Assembly: GCF_014235765.1 (NCBI RefSeq)
Contig: NZ_JACMYH010000003.1
Coordinates: forward strand, 124,001-188,000
DNA from: Pseudomonas baltica
GTDB taxonomy: Bacteria; Pseudomonadota; Gammaproteobacteria; Pseudomonadales; Pseudomonadaceae
Direction of reading: 5' to 3'
Length of the DNA: 64,000 bases
Shown here: piece by piece, positions 56,509 to 64,000 of the stretch
Position numbering within the stretch: the first letter of the stretch is position 1
Layout of the letters: each line of letters opens with the position of its first letter
Notes under the pieces: generated by a model
Seen by the model: the letters and a program-made list of their open reading frames with translations, nothing else
Told to the model about the DNA's origin: nothing
The model's database searches: none
Position numbers and translations under genes: made by a program

Positions 56509-57849
56509 TCACTCGATCTTGAGCACCTTGGCCAGGATGATCTTGGGCCCCTTCATCTTCTTGATGATGATGCGCAGCCCTTCGACTTCCAGCAGCTCTT
56601 CTTCCTCGGGCACTCGCTTGAGGGTCTCGTAGATCAAGCCTGCCAGGGTTTCCGCCTCGATGTGATCCAGGTCCACGCCCAACAGCCGCTCGACCTTGAA
56701 CAGCGGCGTGTCGCCACGCACCAGCAGCTTGCCGGGCTGATAGGCGAGGATGCCGCGCTCGGCCTTGCGGTGTTCGTCCTGAATATCGCCGACCAAGACT
56801 TCCAGCACGTCTTCCATGGTCAGATAACCGATGATCTTGCCGTCTGCTTCCTCCACCAGGGCGAAGTGTGCGCCGCCTTTGCGGAACTGCTCCAGCAGGC
56901 GCGACAGCGGCATGTGCCGCGATACGCGCTCCAACGGGCGGGTCAGCTCGGCCAGGTTGAACGACTCCGGCAGGTGGTCGAGTGCGGCCAGCTCCAGCAG
57001 CAGGTCCTTGATGTGCAACAGGCCGACGAATTCCTCGCGCTCGGTGTCGTACACCGGATAGCGGCTGAATTTATGCCGGCGAAACATCGCCAGGATTTCC
57101 TTGAGCGGCGCGTTGAATTCCAGGCTCACCAGGTCTTCGCGGGAGTTGGCCCAGTCGACCACTTCCAGCTCGCCCATCTCCACTGCCGACGCCAGCACGC
57201 GCATGCCTTGGTCACTGGGGTCCTGGCCACGGCTCGAATGCAGGATCAGCTTGAGCTCGTCGCGGCTGTAGTGATGTTCGTGGTGCGGGCCGGGCTCGCC
57301 CTGGCCGGCGATGCGCAGAATGCCGTTGGCGCTGGCGTTGAGCAGGTAGATGGCCGGGTACATCGCCCAGTAGAACAGATACAGCGGCACGGCCGTCCAC
57401 ATCGACAGCAGCTCGGGCTTGCGGATTGCCCAGGACTTGGGCGCCAGCTCGCCGACCACGATGTGCAGGTAGGAGATGACGAAGAAGGCACTGAAGAACG
57501 ACACGCCCTTGATCACTTCCGGCGACTGCACGCCGACTGCGCCCAGCAGGGGTTCGAGTATGTGCGCGAACGCCGGTTCACCGACCCAGCCCAGGCCCAG
57601 CGAGGCCAGGGTGATGCCCAACTGGCAGGCGGACAGGTAGGCGTCCAGCTGGCTGTGCACGGTACGCAGGATGCTGCCGCGCCATCCATGCTTCTTGGCG
57701 ATGGCTTCCACGCGGGTCGAGCGCAGTTTGACCATGGCGAACTCGGCGGCAACGAAGAAGCCGTTGAGCAATACCAGGAACAGAGCGAAAAGAATCATGC
57801 CGAAGTCGGCGAACAATGACGAAAGGGAGATGCCTGTGGAAGGGTCCAT
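56509..57849 (-). CDS. CNNM/HlyC-CorC family protein (DUF21-CBS-CorC)
   Basis: A 446-residue membrane protein. A DUF21 domain with about four helices (about 10-190) includes LNGFFVAAEFAMVKLRSTRV and SACQLGITLASLGLGWVGEP. A CBS pair follows (about 215-345), with FSRYPVYDTE and VEEADGKIIGYLTMEDVLEV, then a C-terminal CorC_HlyC domain. Family members handle Mg2+ efflux or similar ion traffic. The historic annotation 'hemolysin' is not supported by sequence. Confidence 0.92.
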   Translation of the reverse strand: MDPSTGISLSSLFADFGMILFALFLVLLNGFFVAAEFAMVKLRSTRVEAIAKKHGWRGSILRTVHSQLDAYLSACQLGITLASLGLGWVGEPAFAHILEPLLGAVGVQSPEVIKGVSFFSAFFVISYLHIVVGELAPKSWAIRKPELLSMWTAVPLYLFYWAMYPAIYLLNASANGILRIAGQGEPGPHHEHHYSRDELKLILHSSRGQDPSDQGMRVLASAVEMGELEVVDWANSREDLVSLEFNAPLKEILAMFRRHKFSRYPVYDTEREEFVGLLHIKDLLLELAALDHLPESFNLAELTRPLERVSRHMPLSRLLEQFRKGGAHFALVEEADGKIIGYLTMEDVLEVLVGDIQDEHRKAERGILAYQPGKLLVRGDTPLFKVERLLGVDLDHIEAETLAGLIYETLKRVPEEEELLEVEGLRIIIKKMKGPKIILAKVLKIE

Positions 57850-58001
57850 GGTGGCGTTTTACGGTGTCCGTGTGCTGGAAGGGAAGTGAGGCGATACCCG
57901 GCGCGGGTAATGTGTTTGGCAATGTAACGGCTGGGCGGGCACTTGCCTAGTGGGGTGCGCCGATAAGGCTGCCATATGCAGCGTTCTCCCAACAGACTGC
58001 A

Positions 58002-58250
58002 GCGCCTGCTTCGCGGCCAATGGCCTCTCCTGCAGGAACACCACGATTCCCGTAGGATCGGTCCGTGGCCGCGAAGGGCGCGCCGCTCCCCCCTGCACCG
58101 TAGCGCCTGCTTCGCGGCCAATGACCGCTCCTACAGGAACACCACGATTCCCGTAGGAGCGGTCCGTGGCCGCGAAGGGCGCGCCGCTCCCCCCTGCACC
58201 GTAGCGCCTGCTTCGCGGCCAATGGCCGCGCCTGCGACAGGATCGCGCCC
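58002..58250. repeat. 101-bp tandem array of REP pairs
   Basis: About 2.4 copies of a 101-bp unit (GCGCCTGCTTCGCGGCCAAT anchors at 58002, 58103 and 58204), each with two opposed palindromes. The 408-bp gap between the CNNM gene and phoR holds no gene. The last half copy ends directly before the end of phoR. Confidence 0.92.
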
Positions 58251-58257
58251 TGCGCGG

Positions 58258-59559
58258 TTACCGAATCACCACCTGCACCGCCGAGAAGTGGCAGGTGAAG
58301 AGGCTGCCACGGCCCGGCACGCTGCTGATCTCCAGCGTGGCCCGATGGCGCAGCAGCACGTGCTTGACGATGGCCAGGCCCAGCCCGGTACCGCCGGTGT
58401 TGGAAGCCCGGCTCGAGTCCACTCGGTAGAAGCGTTCGGTGAGGCGCGGCAGGTGCTTGGCGTCGATGCCGATTCCCGAGTCCTGGACCCGCAGATGGGC
58501 GCCCTGGGCATCGGCCCAGCAGCGCACGCGGATGGTCCCCTGTTCCGGCGTGTATTTCACCGCGTTGAACACCAGGTTGGAGAACGCACTGCGCAACTCG
58601 GCCTCGCTGCCCTTGAGCAGTACATCGTTTTCGATGTCCAGGCTGATCGTCTGGTTACGCGGCCCGGACAAGGCCCGCGCGTCGCTGACGATGCTCTGCA
58701 GCAGAGGCGTGACCGCCACCGGCAGGTTGTCCGAGGGGTAGTCGGTGGCTTCCAGTTTGGCCAGCAACAGCAGATCGTTGAGCAGGGTCTGCATGCGCAC
58801 GCCTTGCTGCTCCATCTGCTGCAGGGCCCGGGTCCAGCGTGGATTGACGTTTTCGACGTTGTCCAGGAGGGTTTCCAGGTAGCCGGTGATCACCGTCAGC
58901 GGCGTGCGCAGCTCGTGGGACACGTTGGCCACGAAATCCTTGCGCATCTGCTCCAGCTGATGAATGCGGGTCACATCGCGCACCAGCATCAGGTGTTCGT
59001 TGTTGCCGTAGCGGGTGATCAGAAACTGCACGCGCAGGCGGTCGTTGACCGGCGAGGGGATTTCCAGAGGCTCGGCGTACTGCTCGTGCGCAAAGTATTC
59101 CTTGAAGCGTGGATGGCGTATCAGGTTGGTCACCGGTTGGCCGCTGTCCTGTGGGGTCTTGAGCCCCAGCAGGGTTTCGGCGGCGCGGTTCCACCATTCC
59201 AGGTTGCCGTCGGCGTCGAGCATGATCACCGCATCGCGCAGCGCCGCAGTGGACTCCTGCACGCGGTCGATCACGGCCTGCAGCCGCCCGCGCGCGCGCT
59301 GATCGCGGCGCTGCATGTGATAGATGCTGTCGAACACTTCACCCCACAGGCCATAACCGTCGGGCGGCGGTTGGTCGGGCTGGTGCTCGCGCAGCCAGCG
59401 GTGCAGGCGCAACAGTTGCTTGAGGGTCCAGGCCAGGTACACCGCCAGCCCCGCTGCCAGGCACCAGCCGTAGTGGCCAGTGAGCATCCCGACCAACAGG
59501 CACCCCGCCACCAGCAGCAGCATGTGACGCACCAGGGTGGCATACCAGTCTTGTTTCAC
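58258..59559 (-). CDS. phoR: Phosphate regulon sensor kinase PhoR
   Basis: A 433-residue membrane histidine kinase with a short N-terminal helix region (about 9-40), a PAS domain (about 95-180), HisKA with VSHELRTPLTVITGYLE (phosphorylated His) and HATPase_c with NLVFNAVKYTPEQG (N box), VQDSGIGID and GTGLGLAIVKH. Length agrees with PhoR. It is downstream of phoB in the phoBR operon. Confidence 0.96.
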   Translation of the reverse strand: MKQDWYATLVRHMLLLVAGCLLVGMLTGHYGWCLAAGLAVYLAWTLKQLLRLHRWLREHQPDQPPPDGYGLWGEVFDSIYHMQRRDQRARGRLQAVIDRVQESTAALRDAVIMLDADGNLEWWNRAAETLLGLKTPQDSGQPVTNLIRHPRFKEYFAHEQYAEPLEIPSPVNDRLRVQFLITRYGNNEHLMLVRDVTRIHQLEQMRKDFVANVSHELRTPLTVITGYLETLLDNVENVNPRWTRALQQMEQQGVRMQTLLNDLLLLAKLEATDYPSDNLPVAVTPLLQSIVSDARALSGPRNQTISLDIENDVLLKGSEAELRSAFSNLVFNAVKYTPEQGTIRVRCWADAQGAHLRVQDSGIGIDAKHLPRLTERFYRVDSSRASNTGGTGLGLAIVKHVLLRHRATLEISSVPGRGSLFTCHFSAVQVVIR

Positions 59560-59594
59560 GTATCGCGCATCCTTTGCTGTGAAAGCCTGCCGGT

Positions 59595-60284
59595 TCAGCT
59601 CTTGGTGGAGAAGCGGTAACCGGTGCCGCGCACGGTTTGTACCAGATTTTCGTAGGCGTCACCCAGGGCTTTGCGCAGGCGCCGGATATGCACGTCCACG
59701 GTGCGCTCTTCGACATAGACGTTGCCACCCCAGACCTGGTCGAGCAACTGCCCGCGGGTGTAGGCACGCTCCTGATGGGTCATGAAGAACTGCAGCAGGC
59801 GGTATTCGGTGGGGCCCATTTCGGCAGGCTTGCCGTCGATGGTGACGCGATGGCTGATCGGGTCGAGCAGCAGGCCGCCGACTTCGATCGGCGATTCGCC
59901 ATCGCTGGGGCCGGCGCGGCGCAGCACGGCCTTGAGCCGGGCCACCAGTTCGCGCGGCGAGAACGGCTTGGTGATGTAGTCGTCGGCACCGACTTCCAGG
60001 CCCTGGATCTTGTTGTCTTCCTCGCCCTTGGCGGTGAGCATGATGATCGGGATATCGCCGGTCAGCTCGTCGCGCTTGAGGCGCCGGGCCAATTCGATGC
60101 CCGAGGTGCCGGGCAGCATCCAGTCGAGCAGGATGAGATCGGGTTTGCGGTCGACGATGATCGCGTGGGCCTGCTGCGCGTTCTCCGCCTCGAGGCTGTC
60201 GTAGCCTGCCATTTCCAGGGCCACGGCGATCATTTCGCGGATCGGTGCCTCATCGTCGACGATGAGAATGCTCCTGCCAGCCAT
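59595..60284 (-). CDS. phoB: Phosphate regulon response regulator PhoB
   Basis: A 229-residue OmpR-type regulator. The REC domain has [26 protein letters not shown] (phosphoacceptor Asp at about 53) and [13 protein letters not shown]. The winged helix (about 130-229) ends with [17 protein letters not shown] and VRGTGYRFS. PhoR follows after 35 bp. Confidence 0.97.
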   Translation of the reverse strand: MAGRSILIVDDEAPIREMIAVALEMAGYDSLEAENAQQAHAIIVDRKPDLILLDWMLPGTSGIELARRLKRDELTGDIPIIMLTAKGEEDNKIQGLEVGADDYITKPFSPRELVARLKAVLRRAGPSDGESPIEVGGLLLDPISHRVTIDGKPAEMGPTEYRLLQFFMTHQERAYTRGQLLDQVWGGNVYVEERTVDVHIRRLRKALGDAYENLVQTVRGTGYRFSTKS

Positions 60285-60296
60285 TGTGCGAACCTC

Positions 60297-60315
60297 TTGT
60301 CATTACCCTGTCATG
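60297..60315 (+). promoter_or_regulatory. Pho-box-like direct repeat pointing away from phoB
   Basis: TTGTCATTACCCTGTCATG has two TGTCAT half-sites 11 bp apart on the plus strand, inside the phoB leader. It points toward the gene at 60429, which starts 113 bp away. Confidence 0.5.
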
Positions 60316-60336
60316 CGCCGCATTAGATAACGCAAT

Positions 60337-60355
60337 TATTGCAGTCGTGTGACAG
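60337..60355 (-). promoter_or_regulatory. Pho box upstream of phoB
   Basis: On the minus strand CTGTCACACGACTGCAATA matches 13 of 18 defined consensus positions, 52 bp before phoB. It fits autoregulation of phoBR. Confidence 0.65.
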
Positions 60356-60428
60356 GTGTTCGAGCGTATCAAATTAGTCAGACTGTACTAAGCTGTAAAT
60401 CCCTGTTCATTGAAGACGAGAAGCACTC

Positions 60429-60824
60429 ATGAAGACTCGCACGACTTCGGCCTGGACGGCCCTGTGTGGCGCCTTGGCGCTGACGCTGTCCGGCATGGCG
60501 ATGGCCGCCGATCATCCGCGCCTGGAACCGGGCAAGGCATTCGTCGATGGTCGCGGCATGACGCTCTATACCTACGCCGAGGACGAAGACGGCAAATCGA
60601 CGTGCAACGCCGACTGCGCCAAGAACTGGCCGCCGCTGATGGCCGACAAGGGCGCCAGCGACGATGGCGACTGGACCGTGCTCAGCCGTGACGACGGCAG
60701 CCTGCAGTGGGCCTACATGGGCAGCCCGCTGTACACCTACAAGGGCGACAAGAAGCCTGGCGAAACCAGTGGCGATGGCAAGAAGGAGAATGCCTGGCAG
60801 GTGGCGCGCCCTGTAGAAGACTGA
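60429..60824 (+). CDS. Secreted COG4315-family protein (DUF repeat)
   Basis: A 131-residue exported protein. Residues 1-26 form a signal peptide ending MAMA, and FVDGRGMTLYTYAEDEDGKS plus CNADCAKNWPPLMAD are the diagnostic COG4315 (pfam03640) repeat. There is no lipobox Cys. Two Cys remain in the mature chain. It is divergent from phoB, with Pho-box-like sequences in between. Role unknown. Confidence 0.86.
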   Translation: MKTRTTSAWTALCGALALTLSGMAMAADHPRLEPGKAFVDGRGMTLYTYAEDEDGKSTCNADCAKNWPPLMADKGASDDGDWTVLSRDDGSLQWAYMGSPLYTYKGDKKPGETSGDGKKENAWQVARPVED

Positions 60825-60878
60825 TCCGCTTCGCGCGCTACGCTGCAGCTGCCAGGGACGGCATCGACGCAACGCGCC

Positions 60879-61769
60879 TCAACGCAAGGCATAGTCGAGC
60901 ACGATACCGACGAAAATCGCCAGGCCCACCCAGTGGTTGTGCAGAAACGCCCTGAAGCAGGCCATCCGCTCGCGCTCGCGGCTGTGCCACCACTGCCAGC
61001 CGAAGCACACGGCGGCTACCGCCAGGCCTGCATGAAACCAGCCGCCGAGGCCGAACCGCGCGCCGGCCAGCAGCAGGCAGGCCAGCGCCAGCCCCTGCAG
61101 CATGACGATGATCAACCGATCGGCAGCGCCGAACAGGATGGCGGTCGACTTCACCCCGATGCGCAGGTCGTCGTCGCGGTCGGTCATGGCGTAATAGGTA
61201 TCGTAGGCCACCGTCCACAGCAGGTTGGCGATCCACAGCAGCCAGGCGGCGGCTGGCAGCTCGCCGGTTTCGGCGGTGAACGCCATCGGCATGCCCCACG
61301 AGAACGCCATGCCCAGCACCACCTGTGGGTAGTAGGTGTAGCGCTTCATGAACGGGTAGCTCGCCGCCAATACCAGACCGCCGACCGACAGGCCGATGGT
61401 CTGGGCGTTGGTGCACAGCACCAGAATGAAACTGATGCTGACCAGTACGGCAAAGAACACCAGTGCTTCCTTGCTGCTGATCTTGCCGCTGACCAGTGGC
61501 CGCGCTTCGGTACGCTTGACGTGTCCGTCGACCTTGCGGTCGGCGAAATCGTTGATCACGCAGCCGGCCGCACGCATCAACACCACGCCGGCAACGAAAA
61601 TCGCCAGGTTGGCCAGCGAAGGCCGACCTTCGCCGGCGATCCACAAGGCCCACAGCGTCGGCCAGAGCAGCAGGTAGACGCCGATGGGCTTGTCCATGCG
61701 CGTGAGCTGGACGAAATCCCAGGCGCGCGGGTTCAGCCGGTTCAGCGACTTGAGCAGGCTCTGGTACAT
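60879..61769 (-). CDS. ubiA: 4-hydroxybenzoate octaprenyltransferase
   Basis: A 296-residue membrane prenyltransferase attaching the polyprenyl chain to 4-hydroxybenzoate in ubiquinone synthesis. Both Asp-rich motifs are visible: [10 protein letters not shown] (about 73-82) and [12 protein letters not shown] (about 190-201), with about nine helices. Its ATG overlaps the TGA of ubiC (ATGA). Confidence 0.96.
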   Translation of the reverse strand: MYQSLLKSLNRLNPRAWDFVQLTRMDKPIGVYLLLWPTLWALWIAGEGRPSLANLAIFVAGVVLMRAAGCVINDFADRKVDGHVKRTEARPLVSGKISSKEALVFFAVLVSISFILVLCTNAQTIGLSVGGLVLAASYPFMKRYTYYPQVVLGMAFSWGMPMAFTAETGELPAAAWLLWIANLLWTVAYDTYYAMTDRDDDLRIGVKSTAILFGAADRLIIVMLQGLALACLLLAGARFGLGGWFHAGLAVAAVCFGWQWWHSRERERMACFRAFLHNHWVGLAIFVGIVLDYALR

Positions 61770-62314
61770 CAACGGCTCTCCACTTGGGTACGAACGGCTT
61801 GCCACAGCGGCGGCAGGAATACTTCGGCAACCAGCACCGCCAACGGGCCGCGGTCGAAACGCGAGCGCCGCGCCCACAGGCCCTCGCCAGCCTGCTGCGC
61901 GGGCAGCCACCGGGCCGGGTAGCGGCAGGTCTGGATGGGGCCGCGGACGAACGCCGGGTCGCAGAACAACAGCTCGCCCAGCGAACGGTTGCCCAGCGCC
62001 TGCAGGTCCAGGTCGCTGGCCTGCAGGCCGCTGCGCGCCGCCACGCTGCGGGCAAACACCCATGGCTGGCCGTGACCGAGCAGGCAGACCTCGCGCACCC
62101 AGCCCTGGCTGGCCGGCGGCACCCCCAGCGCCAGGCATTCTTCATCGCGCAGCGGCTGCCAGTCCTGCAGCAGCACGGTGACGCCGAAATGATCATCGCT
62201 GAGCTGGACCAAGCGGCGGGTCAGGGAGCCTGGGTCGAACAGCCAGTCGCGTACCAGCGGTTCGGCATCGGCCAGGCATTGCCAATCGGGGGAGGGGTAT
62301 CCTGAGTGGGGCAC
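61769..62314 (-). CDS. ubiC: Chorismate--pyruvate lyase
   Basis: A 181-residue UbiC that makes 4-hydroxybenzoate and pyruvate from chorismate, the first committed step to ubiquinone. WVREVCLLG and AEVFLPP near the C-terminus contain the active-site Arg and Glu of the family. GTG at 62314 aligns with the usual N-terminus. An in-frame ATG at 62356 would add 14 residues, and an open frame reaches 62401; none has a good ribosome-binding site. It is coupled to ubiA. Confidence 0.9.
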   Translation of the reverse strand: MPHSGYPSPDWQCLADAEPLVRDWLFDPGSLTRRLVQLSDDHFGVTVLLQDWQPLRDEECLALGVPPASQGWVREVCLLGHGQPWVFARSVAARSGLQASDLDLQALGNRSLGELLFCDPAFVRGPIQTCRYPARWLPAQQAGEGLWARRSRFDRGPLAVLVAEVFLPPLWQAVRTQVESR

Positions 62315-62494
62315 GGTAGTGGATCGGGTCGGCCGGAAAGACGCCGAGCTTATCATGTTTGCCAACGCCGATTGGCTGCCCGCGCCTGATGAAGCTTGCA
62401 TCGCACGGCGTTGATCAGTACAAACCGCGAGAGCCGGGCGACAACGTCACACCATCGAGCGCCCGCCAGACCGCCTGAATACCAAGGGGAAATG

Positions 62495-62662
62495 ATGAAG
62501 AAGTGGCAATGTATCGTCTGTGGCCTGATCTACAACGAAGCCGATGGCTGGCCCGAGGACGGGATCATCCCCGGAACCCGCTGGGAAGACGTGCCCGAGG
62601 ACTGGCTTTGCCCCGATTGTGGCGTGGGCAAGATGGATTTCGAAATGATCGAGATCGGCTGA
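62495..62662 (+). CDS. rubA: Rubredoxin
   Basis: A 55-residue rubredoxin with one Fe bound by two CxxCG knuckles: [16 protein letters not shown] and CPDCGVGK. It is a small electron carrier. AAGGGGAA before ATG 62495 (62484-62491) supports this start over the adjacent ATG at 62492. In many pseudomonads a rubredoxin reductase or a second rubredoxin lies near, but neither is seen here. The 218 bp to the HU gene hold nothing recognisable. Confidence 0.95.
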   Translation: MKKWQCIVCGLIYNEADGWPEDGIIPGTRWEDVPEDWLCPDCGVGKMDFEMIEIG

Positions 62663-62880
62663 TTGCTACCCACAGGCAGGCCCGGCGTGCAGATCGGCGC
62701 CGTTCTGTCGGAATAACCGGCGCCTGGCCGCAACAAACCCGTGGCAGACACTGGCGCGCCCTCGTGCAGCGTGCCATTCTCACTCCGTCTGCCGCAGCGT
62801 AGAGCCTGCGGCGAGTTGGGCGTCGCCGTCCTCCAGGCAGCCGCCAATAAAAACAAAAACCGTCAATGAGAGGCTTCACC

Positions 62881-63162
62881 ATGCGTAAACCAGAGCTCGT
62901 AGATGCCATTGCTGAAAAAGCGGACCTGACCAAGGAACAGGCCAACCGCGTCTTGAATGCCGTACTCGAAGAAATCACCGGCGCACTGCATCGCAAGGAC
63001 AGTGTCACCCTGGTGGGCTTCGGCACCTTCATCCAGCGTCACCGCGGCGCCCGCACCGGCAAGAATCCGCAGACCGGCGAGCCGGTGAAGATCAAGGCCA
63101 GCAATACCGTTGCCTTCAAGCCTGGGAAATCTCTCAAGGACAGCGTGAACACCACCAAGTGA
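62881..63162 (+). CDS. HU-family DNA-binding protein
   Basis: A 93-residue nucleoid protein. KPELVDAIAEKADLTKEQAN, the signature GFGTFIQRHRGARTGKNPQT, and the flexible arm with NPQTGE are typical of HU-alpha type (probably HupA). It bends DNA and constrains supercoils. GAGAGG precedes the ATG at 62881 and an in-frame ATG at 62866 lacks a site. Confidence 0.95.
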   Translation: MRKPELVDAIAEKADLTKEQANRVLNAVLEEITGALHRKDSVTLVGFGTFIQRHRGARTGKNPQTGEPVKIKASNTVAFKPGKSLKDSVNTTK

Positions 63163-63197
63163 GGTGTCTGCTGCCGCGCCGCTGAGCGCAGTCCCAT

Positions 63198-63219
63198 GGC
63201 ACCCGGTTCGCCGGGTGCC
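63198..63219 (+). terminator. Perfect hairpin after the HU gene
   Basis: GGCACCCGG, loop TTCG, CCGGGTGCC: nine pairs closed by a stable tetraloop, 35 bp after the HU stop, with no T-run. Confidence 0.6.
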
Positions 63220-63345
63220 TGCGACGTACGCGCCGCCGCCACTGCCGGCATACCTGCCAAACATCGTGCCCAGGCGTAGCCGGGCTGCCTTGGCCAAGGC
63301 ATTGCCGGTACACTCTCCGGCACTTTCCCGTGCCGAGACTTCGCC

Positions 63346-63717
63346 ATGAAATTCCGCCTTCTGCTCTGGGCCATGGGCCTGATGATGGCCCGCGCCTGCC
63401 GCAACAATCCGGCATTCGCCCAGCAACTCAAGGACAAGGACCTGGTGTTCCAGCTGCAGACACAGGACGGCAAGATCGCCCGGCACTTCACCGTGCGTGA
63501 TCAACGCGTGACCAGCCGCAGCGGCAGCGTGGCGCAGCCGGCCTTCGCGATTGCCTTCAGGGATGCCGGATACGGCTACGACACCTTGCAGGCCAGCAAT
63601 AAACAGCTGGCCTTCATGCAAGGCATCCAGGACAAGCACATTCAGATCAAGGGCAATCCGGCACTGGTCGTGTGGTTCCAGGGCGCGATGAAGTACCTCA
63701 GGCCGAAAAAGCGCTGA
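63346..63717 (+). CDS. Small protein, SCP2-like fold suspected
   Basis: A 123-residue protein whose mostly hydrophobic N-terminus (MKFRLLLWAMGLMMARACR) looks like a membrane anchor. The rest has TQDGKIARHFTVRDQRVTSR and ASNKQLAFMQGIQDKHIQIK, resembling the C-terminal part of SCP2 sterol-carrier-like domains. I am unsure of the family; no partner is evident. It converges with the HDOD gene. Confidence 0.65.
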   Translation: MKFRLLLWAMGLMMARACRNNPAFAQQLKDKDLVFQLQTQDGKIARHFTVRDQRVTSRSGSVAQPAFAIAFRDAGYGYDTLQASNKQLAFMQGIQDKHIQIKGNPALVVWFQGAMKYLRPKKR

Positions 63718-63733
63718 GGCACCCGCGCACCGG

Positions 63734-64000
63734 TCAGTCGAACTGGTGGGCCAGCTCGCGCAACAGCGCTTCGGCTTCCAGCACCTTGCTCACGACATCT
63801 TCGGCCTTGTCTCGGCTCAGCTCCAGGCGTTCGAGCAGGGCGTCCGGAATGTGTTGCTCGCCACTGCCGATACCGCGGCTGCGCAGCAAGCGGATGGCCA
63901 GGCAGACCAGGTTGGCGTAGGCGGCGTGCTCGCCGGTGTAGCCAGGGTCATGCTGAAAGCGCAGCGCCGTGCTCAGCTCTTCCGGCATTTCCCAATAGCG
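63734..64000 (-). CDS. HDOD domain protein, C-terminal end only
   Basis: A coding frame enters from the right edge; 88 residues are visible, ending in ELAHQFD. YWEMPEELSTALRFQHDPGY followed by HAAYANLVCLAIRLLRSRGI is the conserved C-terminal part of HDOD signalling domains. The N-terminal part lies outside the window. Confidence 0.8.
   Translation of the reverse strand, partial: RYWEMPEELSTALRFQHDPGYTGEHAAYANLVCLAIRLLRSRGIGSGEQHIPDALLERLELSRDKAEDVVSKVLEAEALLRELAHQFD

Noticed and set aside
56509..57849. Hemolysin
   Set aside because: The DUF21-CBS-CorC layout is that of ion-transport proteins; no toxin features.
57976..58250. Short open frames across the REP array, coding SACFAANDRSY-type repeats
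   Set aside because: The repeat is explained by REP palindromes; similar peptides appear from REPs elsewhere; no ribosome-binding site.

Overview
The window is a GC-rich, densely packed bacterial chromosome segment that reads as a Pseudomonas of the P. putida/P. fluorescens type. The evidence is gene content and order (pycR/pycA/pycB, purEK, pstS-pstCAB-phoU, phoBR, ubiCA, rubredoxin, HU), long PstC and PstA proteins, a two-subunit pyruvate carboxylase, and two families of REP-type extragenic palindromes of the Pseudomonas kind. A perfect parS centromere site and an array of DnaA boxes suggest an origin-proximal location. No CRISPR array, rRNA, tRNA, prophage or intact insertion sequence was found.

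Layout. 1-2.0 kb: 3' part of glmS and a DUF1003 membrane protein. 2.2-8.2 kb: an IclR regulator, a polar amino-acid ABC importer, and the last steps of histidine-type degradation (hutF-hutG-hutD) without hutH/U/I. 8.3-11.9 kb: acyltransferase, cardiolipin synthase, DUF3617 protein. 11.9-14.6 kb: parS, a Zur-like operator and two COG0523 metallochaperone GTPases around a Cys-rich secreted protein. 14.6-19.9 kb: pdxY, a thioesterase, a CPA2 antiporter, SMI1-like and Tim44-like proteins. 20-25.4 kb: uvrD, a PAS sensor without output domain, an RpiR/HexR-type regulator and a small PA3496-family protein. 25.3-29.7 kb: pycR and divergent pycAB. 29.8-34 kb: an autotransporter and two GNAT acetyltransferases. 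34.0-34.1 kb: five DnaA boxes at an exact 12-bp period. 34.3-41.2 kb: YeeE/YedE permease, a 104-bp tandem REP array, asparaginase, an AGCS symporter, aspA and a LysR regulator. 41.4-47.3 kb: purEK behind an attenuator-like leader, a small GlsB/YeaQ protein behind an SD-masking leader, a DUF3299 protein, mutarotase, thioesterase and an MHS-family MFS transporter. 47.3-60.3 kb: the Pho system (pstS, pstCAB-phoU, phoBR with Pho boxes) with a response regulator, an M23 peptidase and a CNNM/CorC protein in between. 60.4-64 kb: a COG4315 protein, ubiCA, rubredoxin, HU, a small SCP2-like protein and the end of an HDOD protein.

How the genes work together. The Pho block is a complete phosphate import and sensing module. 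The asparaginase, amino-acid symporter and AspA genes can take asparagine to aspartate and then to fumarate, and PycAB makes oxaloacetate, so the middle of the window is rich in C4-acid anaplerosis. The hut-like cluster looks suited to taking up and degrading formiminoglutamate, or to supporting a histidine pathway encoded elsewhere. The strongest non-coding signals are the 12-bp DnaA-box array, the parS site, the purE leader and the folded leader at 43.16-43.23 kb.
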